Of a stretch of DNA of 32,617 nucleotides, positions 1-8,843 are shown piece after piece. A program made the translations under genes and the position numbers. Position 1 is the stretch's first letter. Every line of letters begins with the position of its first letter. Below the pieces are notes generated by a model that was given only the letters and a program-made list of their open reading frames with translations, had not been told where the DNA came from and made no database searches. The DNA comes from an uncultured Opitutaceae bacterium (GTDB lineage Bacteria > Verrucomicrobiota > Verrucomicrobiia > Opitutales > Opitutaceae): positions 1-32,617 of the forward strand of contig CAIOYO010000195.1 in the NCBI GenBank assembly GCA_903862595.1, written 5' to 3'.

Positions 1-2
1 CC

Positions 3-323
3 GACGCGTGGTGCGCCGCCGATCTCCCCCTCGGGGCCGATGGCACCCGGCTGACCATCGCCGGCTGCGTGATCTGCCGCCAACGCCCCGGCACCGCCAA
101 AGGTACGGTCTTCGTCAGCCTTGAGGACGAGACCGGCATCGCCAACGCCATCGTCCGCCCCGCCCTCTTTGAGCGCTTCCGGCGGGTCATCAGCGAGGAA
201 CCTGCGCTGCGGATCACGGGGCGTCTCCAGCACCGCGCCGGCGTGATCCACGTACTGGCGGAGGAATTTGCGCCCCTGCCCCTCGGCGACCTCCTCGCCC
301 CCGTTTCCCACGACTTTCACTAA
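3..323 (+). CDS. dnaE2: Error-prone DNA polymerase DnaE2 (ImuC), C-terminal fragment
   Basis: Only the last 106 residues are inside the window; the reading frame is open from base 3, so the gene begins upstream. The fragment reads as the OB-fold region and C-terminus of a DnaE2-type polymerase III alpha subunit. A CxxCRQRPGTAKG-like stretch leads into VSLEDETGIANAIV, and the protein ends in SHDFH, close to the S-R-D-F-H ending typical of DnaE2. DnaE2 is known for damage-induced translesion synthesis, usually with ImuA and ImuB, which would lie upstream of the window if present. I cannot see the polymerase active site, so activity is not assessable. Replicative DnaE1 is the alternative, but the C-terminal motif favours DnaE2. 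Confidence 0.88.
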   Translation, partial: DAWCAADLPLGADGTRLTIAGCVICRQRPGTAKGTVFVSLEDETGIANAIVRPALFERFRRVISEEPALRITGRLQHRAGVIHVLAEEFAPLPLGDLLAPVSHDFH

Positions 324-522
324 GCGCCCGGAACGGCGGGCCGCCAGACGGGCCGCCCCGGTCATCACTGCCTTCCGGCGCCGCATCCAGTCGTGACAAG
401 GCGGGAGCTTGGCCGGTCCGCACCGCGCCCCAGATCGGCCGCTTCGCCCACGGCAGGCCACGGTTCCGCGGGAAACTCCGCCGTTGCCTTGCCCCGCCGC
501 CACCTGCTTGAGTTTTCCTCCC

Positions 523-2316
523 ATGTCCGTGGACCCGAGCACCTCCGCAACTCCGAGCGACTTCATTCGCGACATCGTCGCGGCCGACCTCGCGGCCGGC
601 CGGCACACGTCCATCGTCACCCGCTTCCCGCCGGAGCCCAACGGCTACTTGCACATCGGCCACGCGAAATCGATCTGCCTCAACTTCGGCATCGCGCGCG
701 AACAGAACGGACGCTGCAACCTCCGCTTCGACGATACCAATCCGGTCAAGGAGGACGTCGAGTACGTCGACTCCATCACCGCCGACGTCCGCTGGCTGAT
801 CCAGGGTTGGGCGGACCACTGCCTCGGCGTCAAGCCGCGCGGGGCCAAGCCGGAGACACGGACGGCGGCGGACGGGCGCACCGATCGCCTGATCGGTCCG
901 GCGCCGGTCGGCGCAAAAGACGCGGACTGCGAAGCATTCTTTGCCAGCGACTACTTCGACGCGCTCTACGAGTACGCCCTTACGCTGATCCGCAACGGCG
1001 ACGCGTACGTGTGCGATCTCTCGCCCAAGGAAACTGACGAGTACCGCGGCGCCCCGGACCGCCCTGGCCGGGAGTCTCCGTTCCGCAACCGCTCGGTCGC
1101 CGAGAACCTCGATCTTTTCCAGCGCATGCGCGCGGGAGAGTTCCCCGACGGCGCACGCTCGCTGCGCGCCCGCATCGACATGGCCTCGCCGAACGTCTGG
1201 CTGCGTGATCCCCTACTCTACCGCATCCGGCACGTCGCTCACCACCACGCCGGCGACGGGTGGTGCATCTACCCACTTTACGACTACGCGCACTGCCTGA
1301 GCGATTACCTTGAGGGCATCACGCACAGCATCTGCACGCTGGAGTTCGTCGATCACCGCCCGCTCTACGACTGGATCCTCGGCCGCCTCAATCTCCCGCG
1401 ACCCCTGCCGCACCAGTACGAATTCGCGAAGCTGGTCCCGAGCTACACGCTCATCTCCAAGCGCCGCCTCCTCAAGCTGGTCGAGGAAGGCGTCGTCTCT
1501 GGCTGGGACGATCCCCGCCTCGCCACGCTTTCGGGCCTGCGCCGCCGTGGCGTCCCGGCCGCCGCACTGCGCCGGTTTGTGACGAGCGTCGGCGTGACCA
1601 AGTACGACAGCGTCACCGATATCGCTCTCTTCGAACACACGGTGCGCGATGAACTCAACGCGGCCTCGCCCCGCCGCCTCGCGGTCCTCAAGCCGATCCG
1701 CGTCGTCCTCACGAATCTCGCCCCAGGCGAGAGCGTGGAATGCCGCGCGACCAATAATCCGCAGGCCGAAAATCCCACGACCCGTCCGGTGCCGCTCACG
1801 CGCGAGGTCTACATTGAATCGGACGACTTCGCCGAGGTGCCGCCGCCGAAGTACTTCCGCCTGAAGCCCGGCGGCGAAGTGCGGCTGAAGTACGCCTGCA
1901 TCATCCGCCTCGACGAAATCATCAAGGATGCGGAAGGCCGCCTCATCGAACTGCGCTGCACGGCCGATCTCAGCACCCGCGCCGGCCAGCCGAACGCGGA
2001 TCGCAAGGTCAAGGGCACGATCCACTGGGTCAGCGCCAGCCACTGCGTGGACGCAGAGGTCCGGCTGTACGATCGTCTATTCACCGTCCCGGAGCCCGCG
2101 GCCGAGGAAGATTTTCTCAAAGTTCTGAATGCCCGGTCCCTGGAAAAGGTGTCCGCGAAGCTCGAGTCCACGCTCGCCTCGGCTCAGCCCGGCGAATGCG
2201 TGCAGTTCGAACGCCTCGGCTACTTCACCCCTGACGCGGTGGAAAGCCGTCCGGATCGGCTGGTGTTTAACCGCACCATCACGCTGAAGGACACCTGGGG
2301 CGCCGCCGGGGCCTGA
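523..2316 (+). CDS. glnS: Glutaminyl-tRNA synthetase
   Basis: This 597-aa class I aminoacyl-tRNA synthetase charges tRNA-Gln with glutamine in the cytoplasm. The HIGH motif is at residues 44-47 after FPPEPNGYL, and the KMSKS-equivalent LISKR lies at about 310-314. The C-terminal anticodon-binding beta-barrels contain the family-typical KVKGTIHWVSA and RLYDRLF segments. The frame stays open upstream to 409, but the ATG at 523 places the HIGH motif at the usual distance from the N-terminus, and the upstream residues look non-coding. The protein is longer than E. coli GlnRS (about 554 aa) mainly because of an insertion at roughly residues 97-137, just before the ASDYFD segment. The start follows a pyrimidine-rich leader with no Shine-Dalgarno. 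The 199 bases between dnaE2 and this start hold a 9-bp direct repeat and no gene I can support. Confidence 0.96.
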   Translation: MSVDPSTSATPSDFIRDIVAADLAAGRHTSIVTRFPPEPNGYLHIGHAKSICLNFGIAREQNGRCNLRFDDTNPVKEDVEYVDSITADVRWLIQGWADHCLGVKPRGAKPETRTAADGRTDRLIGPAPVGAKDADCEAFFASDYFDALYEYALTLIRNGDAYVCDLSPKETDEYRGAPDRPGRESPFRNRSVAENLDLFQRMRAGEFPDGARSLRARIDMASPNVWLRDPLLYRIRHVAHHHAGDGWCIYPLYDYAHCLSDYLEGITHSICTLEFVDHRPLYDWILGRLNLPRPLPHQYEFAKLVPSYTLISKRRLLKLVEEGVVSGWDDPRLATLSGLRRRGVPAAALRRFVTSVGVTKYDSVTDIALFEHTVRDELNAASPRRLAVLKPIRVVLTNLAPGESVECRATNNPQAENPTTRPVPLTREVYIESDDFAEVPPPKYFRLKPGGEVRLKYACIIRLDEIIKDAEGRLIELRCTADLSTRAGQPNADRKVKGTIHWVSASHCVDAEVRLYDRLFTVPEPAAEEDFLKVLNARSLEKVSAKLESTLASAQPGECVQFERLGYFTPDAVESRPDRLVFNRTITLKDTWGAAGA

Positions 2317-2489
2317 CCCCGTCGCCACGTCCGGAGACTGCGTCGGACGCGGGACGCACGCGGCCGGACGGTGGACGCCGGGCCAGGAGGGACGAGACCC
2401 ACCCGTCTCACGGCCTCGATGAAGGGACGAGTCCCCCGCAGCAAGAGCGGATCCGGGCCGCGTGAGGGAGGTCGCCGAGGCCTCCCGGT

Positions 2490-2546
2490 CCTCCGGCTTA
2501 GCGCCTGGCCGCCAGTGGGTTCAGGAGGGCCGGAGGCAGTTTTTTT
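2490..2546 (+). terminator. Candidate Rho-independent terminator after glnS
   Basis: CCTCCGGC (2490-2497) pairs perfectly with GCCGGAGG (2529-2536), with a possible inner CCTG/CAGG helix. A run of seven T follows at 2540-2546. The T tract begins three bases after the stem and the loop is long, so the structure is plausible but not textbook. It lies between glnS and the tRNA promoter. The rest of 2317-2613 shows no gene. Confidence 0.5.
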
Positions 2547-2565
2547 GAGACCATCAAAACGACGC

Positions 2566-2593
2566 TTGACTCACTTTGCCGCGAACCTAGCGT
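2566..2593 (+). promoter_or_regulatory. Candidate sigma-70-type promoter of tRNA-Asp
   Basis: TTGACT (2566-2571) resembles a -35 box and TAGCGT (2588-2593) a weak -10 box, with a 16-bp spacer. The predicted start would be about 14 bases before the tRNA. An A/T-rich patch just upstream, including the terminator T run, could act as an UP-like element. Inferred from spacing and consensus only. Confidence 0.45.
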
Positions 2594-2613
2594 CCGCAGT
2601 CTTTTCCCACTCC

Positions 2614-2690
2614 GGGGTGGTAGCTCAGCTGGTTAGAGCGTCTGCCTGTCACGCAGAAGGTCGCGGGTTCGAGTCCCGTCCATCCCGCCA
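2614..2690 (+). tRNA. tRNA-Asp (anticodon GUC)
   Basis: The 77-nt sequence folds as a complete cloverleaf. The acceptor stem GGGGTGG pairs with CCATCCC with one G-U pair. The D stem is GCTC/GAGC. The anticodon stem TCTGC/GCAGA encloses loop CTGTCAC, giving anticodon GTC. The T arm has the TTCGAGT loop. The discriminator is G, and the CCA end is encoded in the genome. GUC reads both aspartate codons. Confidence 0.97.
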
Positions 2691-2697
2691 GTTTCGA

Positions 2698-2731
2698 AAC
2701 CCGTTAGTCCCTCTGGGACAACGGGTTTTTT
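2698..2731 (+). terminator. Rho-independent terminator of tRNA-Asp
   Basis: AACCCGTT pairs with AACGGGTT and an inner GTCCC pairs with GGGAC around a three-base loop, with a single bulged A. Six T follow (2726-2731). It starts eight bases after the tRNA, so the tRNA is probably a single-gene transcript. Confidence 0.9.
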
Positions 2732-2734
2732 GTT

Positions 2735-3173
2735 ACCCCGATGACGAAAAAAGGTCCCGGCGCACGTACTAAGGGCTGCAGTGCGTCCAACCCTCCCGAC
2801 GGCATGGCGAGGGTGCTCGGCCCCGTGGTTCGCCCTACCCCTGCCCGCCTGCTCTGGGCCCGCCCAAGGGGCAGCAAACGGCCGCGGTGTCACCCGAGCC
2901 TGCGACGACGGCGCTCGGCTGGAGCTGCCGCGATTCCGACGTCGCTACGCCGAGCACTAACCATCCCCCCAAGAGCCCTGGCCCCTGCGCCTTCAACCGG
3001 AGCGCTGCGCCCACCCGGAAGACCGTGGGCGCAGCTCCGCCTGGCGTGTCCGCTGGTCAGGCGAATAGCCGAAAATCGACCAAGAAGAACGCATCCATGC
3101 CTCGTTGATCGGCCGCTTGCGCGACGCCAGCAACCGATCGGCTCCAGCGACCGGCGATGGGGCGCAGGCCGAT
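2735..3173. other. Gene-free stretch between tRNA-Asp and the receptor gene
   Basis: I see no convincing protein gene or RNA gene. The open frames here are rich in R, P and A and match no family I recognise. The one clear structure is the hairpin at 3004-3035. Confidence 0.6.
3004..3035. repeat. Perfect 11-bp inverted repeat (hairpin)
   Basis: GCTGCGCCCAC (3004-3014) is the exact reverse complement of GTGGGCGCAGC (3025-3035), separated by ten bases. Three more outer pairs are possible with a small bulge. No T run follows on either strand, so it is not an obvious intrinsic terminator. It lies in a gene-free stretch. Role unknown. Confidence 0.7.
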
Positions 3174-3174
3174 G

Positions 3175-3207
3175 AAGGAAAAGGCGCGCCGTGCCGCACG
3201 GCGCGCC
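3175..3207 (-). terminator. Rho-independent terminator of the 1154-aa receptor gene
   Basis: GGCGCGCCGTG and CACGGCGCGCC (3183-3207) form an 11-bp perfect stem with a three-base loop. On the minus strand the hairpin is followed by TTTTCCTT. It lies 18 bases beyond the stop codon of the receptor gene. Confidence 0.85.
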
Positions 3208-3225
3208 GAAGCCACGCTTGCTGCC

Positions 3226-6200
3226 TTAGAAATCGAAGGTGGCGCTGAGCAGGAACTGGCGGGGATCGATGATCCGGAAGTTCCAGGGCGTCCCGTCCGG
3301 ATTGTAGCCCACGACCTGCAGGCGGCCGCTCTCGGTGACGTTGCGGACGTTGAGCTGGAGCCGTGCGCTCACGCGGTTGTCGAGGAACTTGAGATTATAG
3401 CTCGCCATCAGGTCGACGTAGGTGCGAGCCGAGTCCATGATCGGCCGATTGCCGTCGAGTTGCCGGATGGCCCCGTCGGCCTCCGGGGACTTGCCGATGA
3501 AACCGACGACCGCCTCGTCCTCCCAGCGGAGCGAGCCACCGGCGGAGAGATTGTTCAGCCAGCGCTTGTCCGTCTTCAGGCCAGCAAAGCGGTAGTTGGT
3601 GGTCAGGTTCATCCGCCATTCGCGGGTCTGCGGGCGCGGCTTGCCGCTATTGGTGACGGCGAGCTTGTACGGAGCATCCACGGCACTGGCGTAGAAGTTC
3701 TTGGGGATGTTGTTGCCCGTGGCACCGGGAGCGCCCACGTCCCACCAGAGCTGGCCGGCGTTCGGCAGCGGCTGGCCCGTGGCGGGGACGATGCCCGTCG
3801 GCACGCGCAGCGTCGTCCACGTGGTCCAGCGCTTGTCGATGTAGCGCTGGATATTCGGGGAAAGACTCGTGTCCATCGCCTGCTGCTGGGTGACATTGGC
3901 GCGCACCGTCCAATAGCGCGTGGGGTTGTAGTACACCTCGATCTCCGTGCCCTTCGACTTCACGTTGTTGATGTCGGCCAGGGAACGATTCTTGATCGCG
4001 TCGACCTCGGCCTGCGGGTAGTTGATGAGCCGATAGACTTCGGTGAGTACCTGCGCCTGCGTCCAAGAGGGATTTAACGACGTCACCCACGTAAAGGCGT
4101 TGTCCTCGAGGTCGAACGAGTCGCCGCCCGCGACACCGAATCCGGCGGCGTCACCCGAGGTATCGAAGTCGAGACGCAGGGGCCGGGTCGCCAGCACCGC
4201 GGTCGAACCGCTGCGCGAGGCGTTTGAGAACATCTCGTACTTGTTGAAGCGAACGGTGATCTTGCCATCGAGGAGATCGAAGGAGAACCCGTAGTCCTGA
4301 CCTTCGCCCGTCGGGTCCGGCAGGAGCTGACCGAACGCATTGTAGGCGGCCGGAGCCGGCTGGAAGCTATTGGATTCGTTGTAGTGCAGCCGGAGGTTAC
4401 TCAGCGCCTCGGCGAAGCGATTGCCGCGCGCGGCTCGATTCTCAAGACCCGCAATACCCTTGAGGGGGCGCACCACGACGCCCTTGGTGGAGGTGGGGCC
4501 GGAGCTCTCGATCCAGTTCTCCGGGAAGCGATCGAGGAAAGACTCGTCAAAGTAACCGTTCGCCAAAACCGGGACGGTGAGGTTCTGGACGGAGCGGCTC
4601 TTGTCACGCCGCCAGCCGAGGGCCGGAACGATCCGGTTATCGAGGAGGAAGCCCTGCCAGACGAGTCCGCGCGAGCGCAGCTGCGACTTCTGCTTCCCGA
4701 GCGCGAAGTACAATTCGCCGATGTCCACGGAGTCGTTCACCCACTGCTGCGCCACGCCATTGTACCAACGAAACGTCTGTGCACCGTACAGCGACGACGG
4801 CCGGGCGCCTGCGTAGTCGATCACGGATCCTGCCGCGTTGAGCGCATCACCCATGTAATAACGGGTGTAGAAACGATTCTCCGGACCACGCGCCGGAAGG
4901 TTGGTCAAATTCGCCGCCGTGTGCCACGTCTCGTTGGAAATGACCTGATCCCGATAGCGGAGGCCGTTCGCGTTCTGGGCGAAGGTGTTCTCGCGAAACT
5001 CGCCATAGGCCGCGAAATTGTGGCGGCCCAGCCACTTCGACAGGCCCTGATCCTGCGTGAAATCGAGCTGGTAGGCCAGCGTGGCGCGGGCGTTGTCGTT
5101 CTTCTCCGGACGACTGAAGGTCTGCATCTCCGTTCCGCCAACGTAGGGACGCAGGAAGTTGGGATTCGGCGTCCCATCGAGGAACTTCTCGTTGATGTCC
5201 ACCTGGATGACCGGGGGAGCGCCATCGGACGCGCCGATGAAGGAACGCGAGCGGTTTTCGATGTCTTCCCGCATGATTCCAGCCTGCATCGCGAGCTGAT
5301 GCTTCTGGCCCCGCAGGATCCACTGTTCGAGTTGGACCTGCAGGATGCCGGCCTTCTTCTCCAGATAGTTCGGGGCCGCAAAGTTGATCTCCTCCCAATC
5401 GTAGATGGACTGATCCGTCACACCTGCCTGCTGAAAGAGAGGGACCAGCGGAACACCGTAAAAACCGCCTCCGCGCTGGATCGCCGTGCCGATCTGCTGA
5501 TAGCGCAGATTCGTGTTCGCGCCGCTCGGGAACGCCGTCGTCGAGGTGCGAGCCACTTCGTAACGCGTGATCGAGCCGTCCGGATTGACGTAGAGGCTCG
5601 GGCGATTCCAGAAGCCCGTCCCGCCGTTGAGAATGCCGCGGGGCAAAGCCGTTGCTTCCTGGGCCGCCGTCATCGACGTGTAGGTCGTTCCCGCCAGCGG
5701 ACGCCAGCCACCGGTGTTGTTGTTGAAAGTCGGATCCCAGACCGGACTTCCGTTGGCCCGCCACTCGGTGATGGTATCGCGAGGCGTGGTGGAGTTGGCA
5801 CGCGACGCCGAATTGCGGTAGACTTCGTAGGACGCGCGGAGGGTCGTGTTGCGGAAGGGGCGCACGGCCAACGCCGCGGTCATGCGGCGCGTGTCGTCGA
5901 ACGAGGGCTTTCTCACGAACTCCGTCTCGTCATTCACCGCCGCGACGCGCAACGCGACCCGCCGATCGAAGAAGTGGCGATTGAGGTCGATCGACGCCCT
6001 CACACTGCCCCGGTCATCCACCCGGAATGCGGTCTGCGTGATGTCACGGGAGAGGTTCGCGGTTCCGCGGATAAGGTTGATCGTTCCCGAGACCTCACCG
6101 ACGCCGAACAGGTTCGAATTCGGTCCGCGCGCAATCTCGATCGAGTCCACATTGTACGTGTCCACCGGAATGGCCCGGGAGCTGGCGAAGCCGTTGTTCG

Positions 6201-6690
6201 CTAGGTTCGCCTGACCCAAGCCACGGACGCGGTTCGCGACCTCCGGGGTCTGCGCCACCGTGTCGACCGTGAAACCGCGATCGATCACGAAGTCCGTGTA
6301 CTGGTAAATGCCCTCCGTGTTGCCCTCGAGAGTGAAGATGTCGTTGAGATCGACCGCCGCCGTATCGAGGATCTGCTGCTTCGTCACCACGGAGATCGAG
6401 GCGGCCAAGTCCTCGATCTTCGTATTCAGGCGGGTGCCCGACATCGTATTCGAGGCCTGGTAGCCATTGTTGTCAGCCGTCACCGTGAACGGCGAAAGCT
6501 CCACCGCTTGGTCGGCCGCCGGGCGCTGGGCCGTTTCGACGGGGATTCGTTCCTCTTTGGCCGGCGCGGAGGGCGCCGAAGCGGGCGTCACCGCTTGGGC
6601 ACCCAGGCCAGCCGGAAGGGCGGCCAAGAGCGCGAAGAGCGCGGCAGCGGGGGACGACACGAACGTGACGGAAGCACGAACTCTGCTCAT
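3226..6690 (-). CDS. TonB-dependent outer-membrane receptor (1154 aa)
   Basis: This is a large outer-membrane beta-barrel that takes up a ligand using energy from TonB-ExbB-ExbD. An N-terminal signal peptide (about residues 1-31, ending near GLGAQA) is followed by the element LSPFTV at 65-70, which serves as the likely TonB box. The plug domain follows, with SISVVTKQQILDT, IEIARGPNSNLFGVG and GTINLI, and then a long barrel ending in LSATFDF with a terminal aromatic residue. The start is the ATG that opens the signal peptide; the frame runs 98 codons further upstream but reads as non-coding. The length fits the large receptors of Opitutaceae. The ligand cannot be read from sequence; the neighbouring sulfatase and oxidoreductases suggest a carbohydrate. 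No Shine-Dalgarno is visible. Confidence 0.93.
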   Translation of the reverse strand: MSRVRASVTFVSSPAAALFALLAALPAGLGAQAVTPASAPSAPAKEERIPVETAQRPAADQAVELSPFTVTADNNGYQASNTMSGTRLNTKIEDLAASISVVTKQQILDTAAVDLNDIFTLEGNTEGIYQYTDFVIDRGFTVDTVAQTPEVANRVRGLGQANLANNGFASSRAIPVDTYNVDSIEIARGPNSNLFGVGEVSGTINLIRGTANLSRDITQTAFRVDDRGSVRASIDLNRHFFDRRVALRVAAVNDETEFVRKPSFDDTRRMTAALAVRPFRNTTLRASYEVYRNSASRANSTTPRDTITEWRANGSPVWDPTFNNNTGGWRPLAGTTYTSMTAAQEATALPRGILNGGTGFWNRPSLYVNPDGSITRYEVARTSTTAFPSGANTNLRYQQIGTAIQRGGGFYGVPLVPLFQQAGVTDQSIYDWEEINFAAPNYLEKKAGILQVQLEQWILRGQKHQLAMQAGIMREDIENRSRSFIGASDGAPPVIQVDINEKFLDGTPNPNFLRPYVGGTEMQTFSRPEKNDNARATLAYQLDFTQDQGLSKWLGRHNFAAYGEFRENTFAQNANGLRYRDQVISNETWHTAANLTNLPARGPENRFYTRYYMGDALNAAGSVIDYAGARPSSLYGAQTFRWYNGVAQQWVNDSVDIGELYFALGKQKSQLRSRGLVWQGFLLDNRIVPALGWRRDKSRSVQNLTVPVLANGYFDESFLDRFPENWIESSGPTSTKGVVVRPLKGIAGLENRAARGNRFAEALSNLRLHYNESNSFQPAPAAYNAFGQLLPDPTGEGQDYGFSFDLLDGKITVRFNKYEMFSNASRSGSTAVLATRPLRLDFDTSGDAAGFGVAGGDSFDLEDNAFTWVTSLNPSWTQAQVLTEVYRLINYPQAEVDAIKNRSLADINNVKSKGTEIEVYYNPTRYWTVRANVTQQQAMDTSLSPNIQRYIDKRWTTWTTLRVPTGIVPATGQPLPNAGQLWWDVGAPGATGNNIPKNFYASAVDAPYKLAVTNSGKPRPQTREWRMNLTTNYRFAGLKTDKRWLNNLSAGGSLRWEDEAVVGFIGKSPEADGAIRQLDGNRPIMDSARTYVDLMASYNLKFLDNRVSARLQLNVRNVTESGRLQVVGYNPDGTPWNFRIIDPRQFLLSATFDF

Positions 6691-7466
6691 GGTCTTGTCT
6701 TGGAGGGGTTCTGGGTCGGACTGGACTGCCGCAGCGAAGCGGCCGGGGGTGACGAAGAGCAGAGCGGGAACAACGCCCACCCTTCTCCTAGGCGCGTGAA
6801 GACACCACGCCCCGCCCTCCAAAACAAACTGACCGGAATTCAGACAGTCCGATCCAGGCTCCATCGAGCGGCCGCACGAGGAGTCCGGGCCCACCTCGGA
6901 CCACGCCTCCTGAACCGACCTCGTGGCAATGCTTCCGACGGCGATCCGCTTCGCGCCGGCGTAAGTCGGTTGGATTCGACCCATAAATCACATTAAACCA
7001 TGCACATGCGGACGGGACGACCGCTGGCCGCACGGCGCCCGAAGCATGCTCGAACGCGGCGCTCAAACACCCCGGGCCGCCCCATGCACCGCTGCAGTGC
7101 GTTCGGCCCGTTCCCGGACTCCGAGGCGACGCGCCCCATCGCCCGGCCTCGGCTCCGGAGTCTCGACGGCGACGTCCGCCTCCTGCTGGGGCGTTCCGCT
7201 GCCTAGGCTAGCGCGCCCAGGATCGGCGCGAGCGCATCGGCTGCACCCGAGGACTCGCCTTGGGCCGCCACCGAAGGCACCGCACGGAGCAGCAGGAACG
7301 CGGCAAACCAGGTCCAACCTCCCCGCCGCCAGAGAATCGTCCGTCAGCGCACGCATAAGATCAAACGGCCGTGATCCGCATTGGAGAACGGTCCGGTCGA
7401 AGCCAACCCTCATCCGCGGAAGGTACGGTACGCGGCTGAGACCGATTCACACGCTCACGAGAACGC
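6691..7466. other. Gene-free stretch between the receptor and the oxidoreductase operon
   Basis: It must hold the promoter and leader of the minus-strand receptor, but I find no convincing -35/-10 pair. No complete gene is supported. At 7203-7343 on the minus strand an open segment without a start codon resembles a signal peptide (see findings). Other open frames here match no family I recognise. Confidence 0.55.
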
Positions 7467-8789
7467 TCAAAGGCTCGGCTCCCATCCCTTGCGGTACGGC
7501 CGCTTCCAGAGTTTCTCCCCGGCCGGATGGTTGATCATCCGACCGGTGTCGGGATCGCATTGGACGGTGGCATTTGTGCGGTACGCGATGTTGCCCAAGT
7601 GGCACAGCATCGCGCTGATCTGGCCCTCCTGGATCGGGCTGTTCAGCGTCGCGTTGCCGCGGATCGCCTCAAGGAAGTTACCGATGTGGGAAGCATCGCC
7701 GGCGTTCGGACCCTTGCCTTCGCTCACCTTCACGCCCTTCGGGTCGTAGACTGTCCAACCCGTCGTGGTGCCCCCCGTGATCGCGAACGTGCCGTTGTCC
7801 CCATAGAAGATGCACTCCGCCGTCGGCTTCTCCGCTGAGCGCGGGACGCAGCTGCTCTGAACCCACTCCATGCCGCAGTGCCCGTAGTCGAAGACCGCAG
7901 TGCCCGTGTCGGGCGTCTCTTGGGGATCGCGGTGCCAGTACCGCCCCCCGGTGTACGTGATCTTCCGTGGGTAGCCCACCCGCAAACCCCACCGCAGGAT
8001 GTCGAGGGTGTGGACGCCGTTGTTGCCCAACTCGCCGTTGCCCCAGTGCCAGAGCCAGTGCCAGTTGTAGTGAACGAATTTCCCGATCTCACGCCCGGGC
8101 TCATCCGCAACCGGGCCCTGCCACAGGCTCAGGTCCAGATCCGGCGGGGCGGGTCGGGACGGCGTCGCAATCGACGCGCGGGAGGCATAGTAGAACGAAC
8201 GCGCGAATCGAACCTCACCCACGGCACCGGCGTGCAATGCCGCAATCGCCTCGCGCATCCACGTGCGCCGCTGATTGCCCATCTGCACCACCTTGCCGTA
8301 CTTGCGGGTCGCCGCGACGATCAGTTCGGCCTCGTACGGATTGTGGCTGCCGGGCTTCTCGACGTAGACGTGCTTCCCCGCCTGCATCGCAAGCAGCGCC
8401 GCCGGCGTGTGCCAGAAGTTCGTCGCCGCAATGAACAGCGCGTCGAGCGTCGAATCTTCCAAGCAAGACCGGAAGTCAACAACCCCCCGGCATGGGGTCT
8501 TCTGCGTCTCGCTCACCAATTTCAGCCCGGCGGCGAGCCGCAAGGGATCAACCTCCGCGAGGTACGCAATCTCGACGTCGGGCAGCGCCAGCAGCGCCCG
8601 GACATGCGCCATGCCACGGCCGAGGGCCATCACCGCGACGCGCAGCTTGCGGCCGGCCGCGTTGGCGGCACGGAGGCTGACCGGACTGAGCGCACCGGAA
8701 ATCCCCGTGCCGAGGCCGACGAGCGCAGCGCGGTGGAGGATTTGGCGGCGGGTGAGAAGCGAAGCGGCGGACGGGGGAAGAGAAGTCAT
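7467..8789 (-). CDS. Tat-exported Gfo/Idh/MocA-family oxidoreductase
   Basis: This 440-aa NAD(P)-dependent sugar oxidoreductase-like protein starts with a twin-arginine signal (LLTRRQILHRAALVGLG, arginines at 14-15). That implies export in a folded, cofactor-loaded state. The Rossmann domain begins at about residue 49 (LRVAVMALGRGMAH, a relaxed glycine-rich loop) and contains the family motif EKP at 144-146, within AGKHVYVEKPGSHNPYEA. The C-terminal half is the alpha/beta substrate domain with conserved-looking HWLWHWGNGELGNNGVH. Members of this family oxidise or reduce sugars, and some exported ones act in glycoside cleavage through redox chemistry. The actual substrate is unknown. It lies 54 bases after the 8844-9956 paralogue and is probably cotranscribed with it. 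Confidence 0.9.
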   Translation of the reverse strand: MTSLPPSAASLLTRRQILHRAALVGLGTGISGALSPVSLRAANAAGRKLRVAVMALGRGMAHVRALLALPDVEIAYLAEVDPLRLAAGLKLVSETQKTPCRGVVDFRSCLEDSTLDALFIAATNFWHTPAALLAMQAGKHVYVEKPGSHNPYEAELIVAATRKYGKVVQMGNQRRTWMREAIAALHAGAVGEVRFARSFYYASRASIATPSRPAPPDLDLSLWQGPVADEPGREIGKFVHYNWHWLWHWGNGELGNNGVHTLDILRWGLRVGYPRKITYTGGRYWHRDPQETPDTGTAVFDYGHCGMEWVQSSCVPRSAEKPTAECIFYGDNGTFAITGGTTTGWTVYDPKGVKVSEGKGPNAGDASHIGNFLEAIRGNATLNSPIQEGQISAMLCHLGNIAYRTNATVQCDPDTGRMINHPAGEKLWKRPYRKGWEPSL

Positions 8790-8843
8790 GGGGACGCGGG
8801 GAACTGGCTAATGAGGAGGACGCGAGGAAAGGGTGGCGGGCGC

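Noticed and set aside
409-522. N-terminal extension of glnS
   Set aside because: The upstream codons do not match GlnRS, and the ATG at 523 gives the normal spacing to the HIGH motif.
4384-6204. A 606-codon open frame antisense to the 1154-aa receptor gene
   Set aside because: The receptor reading has signal peptide, plug and barrel motifs; the antisense product has none.
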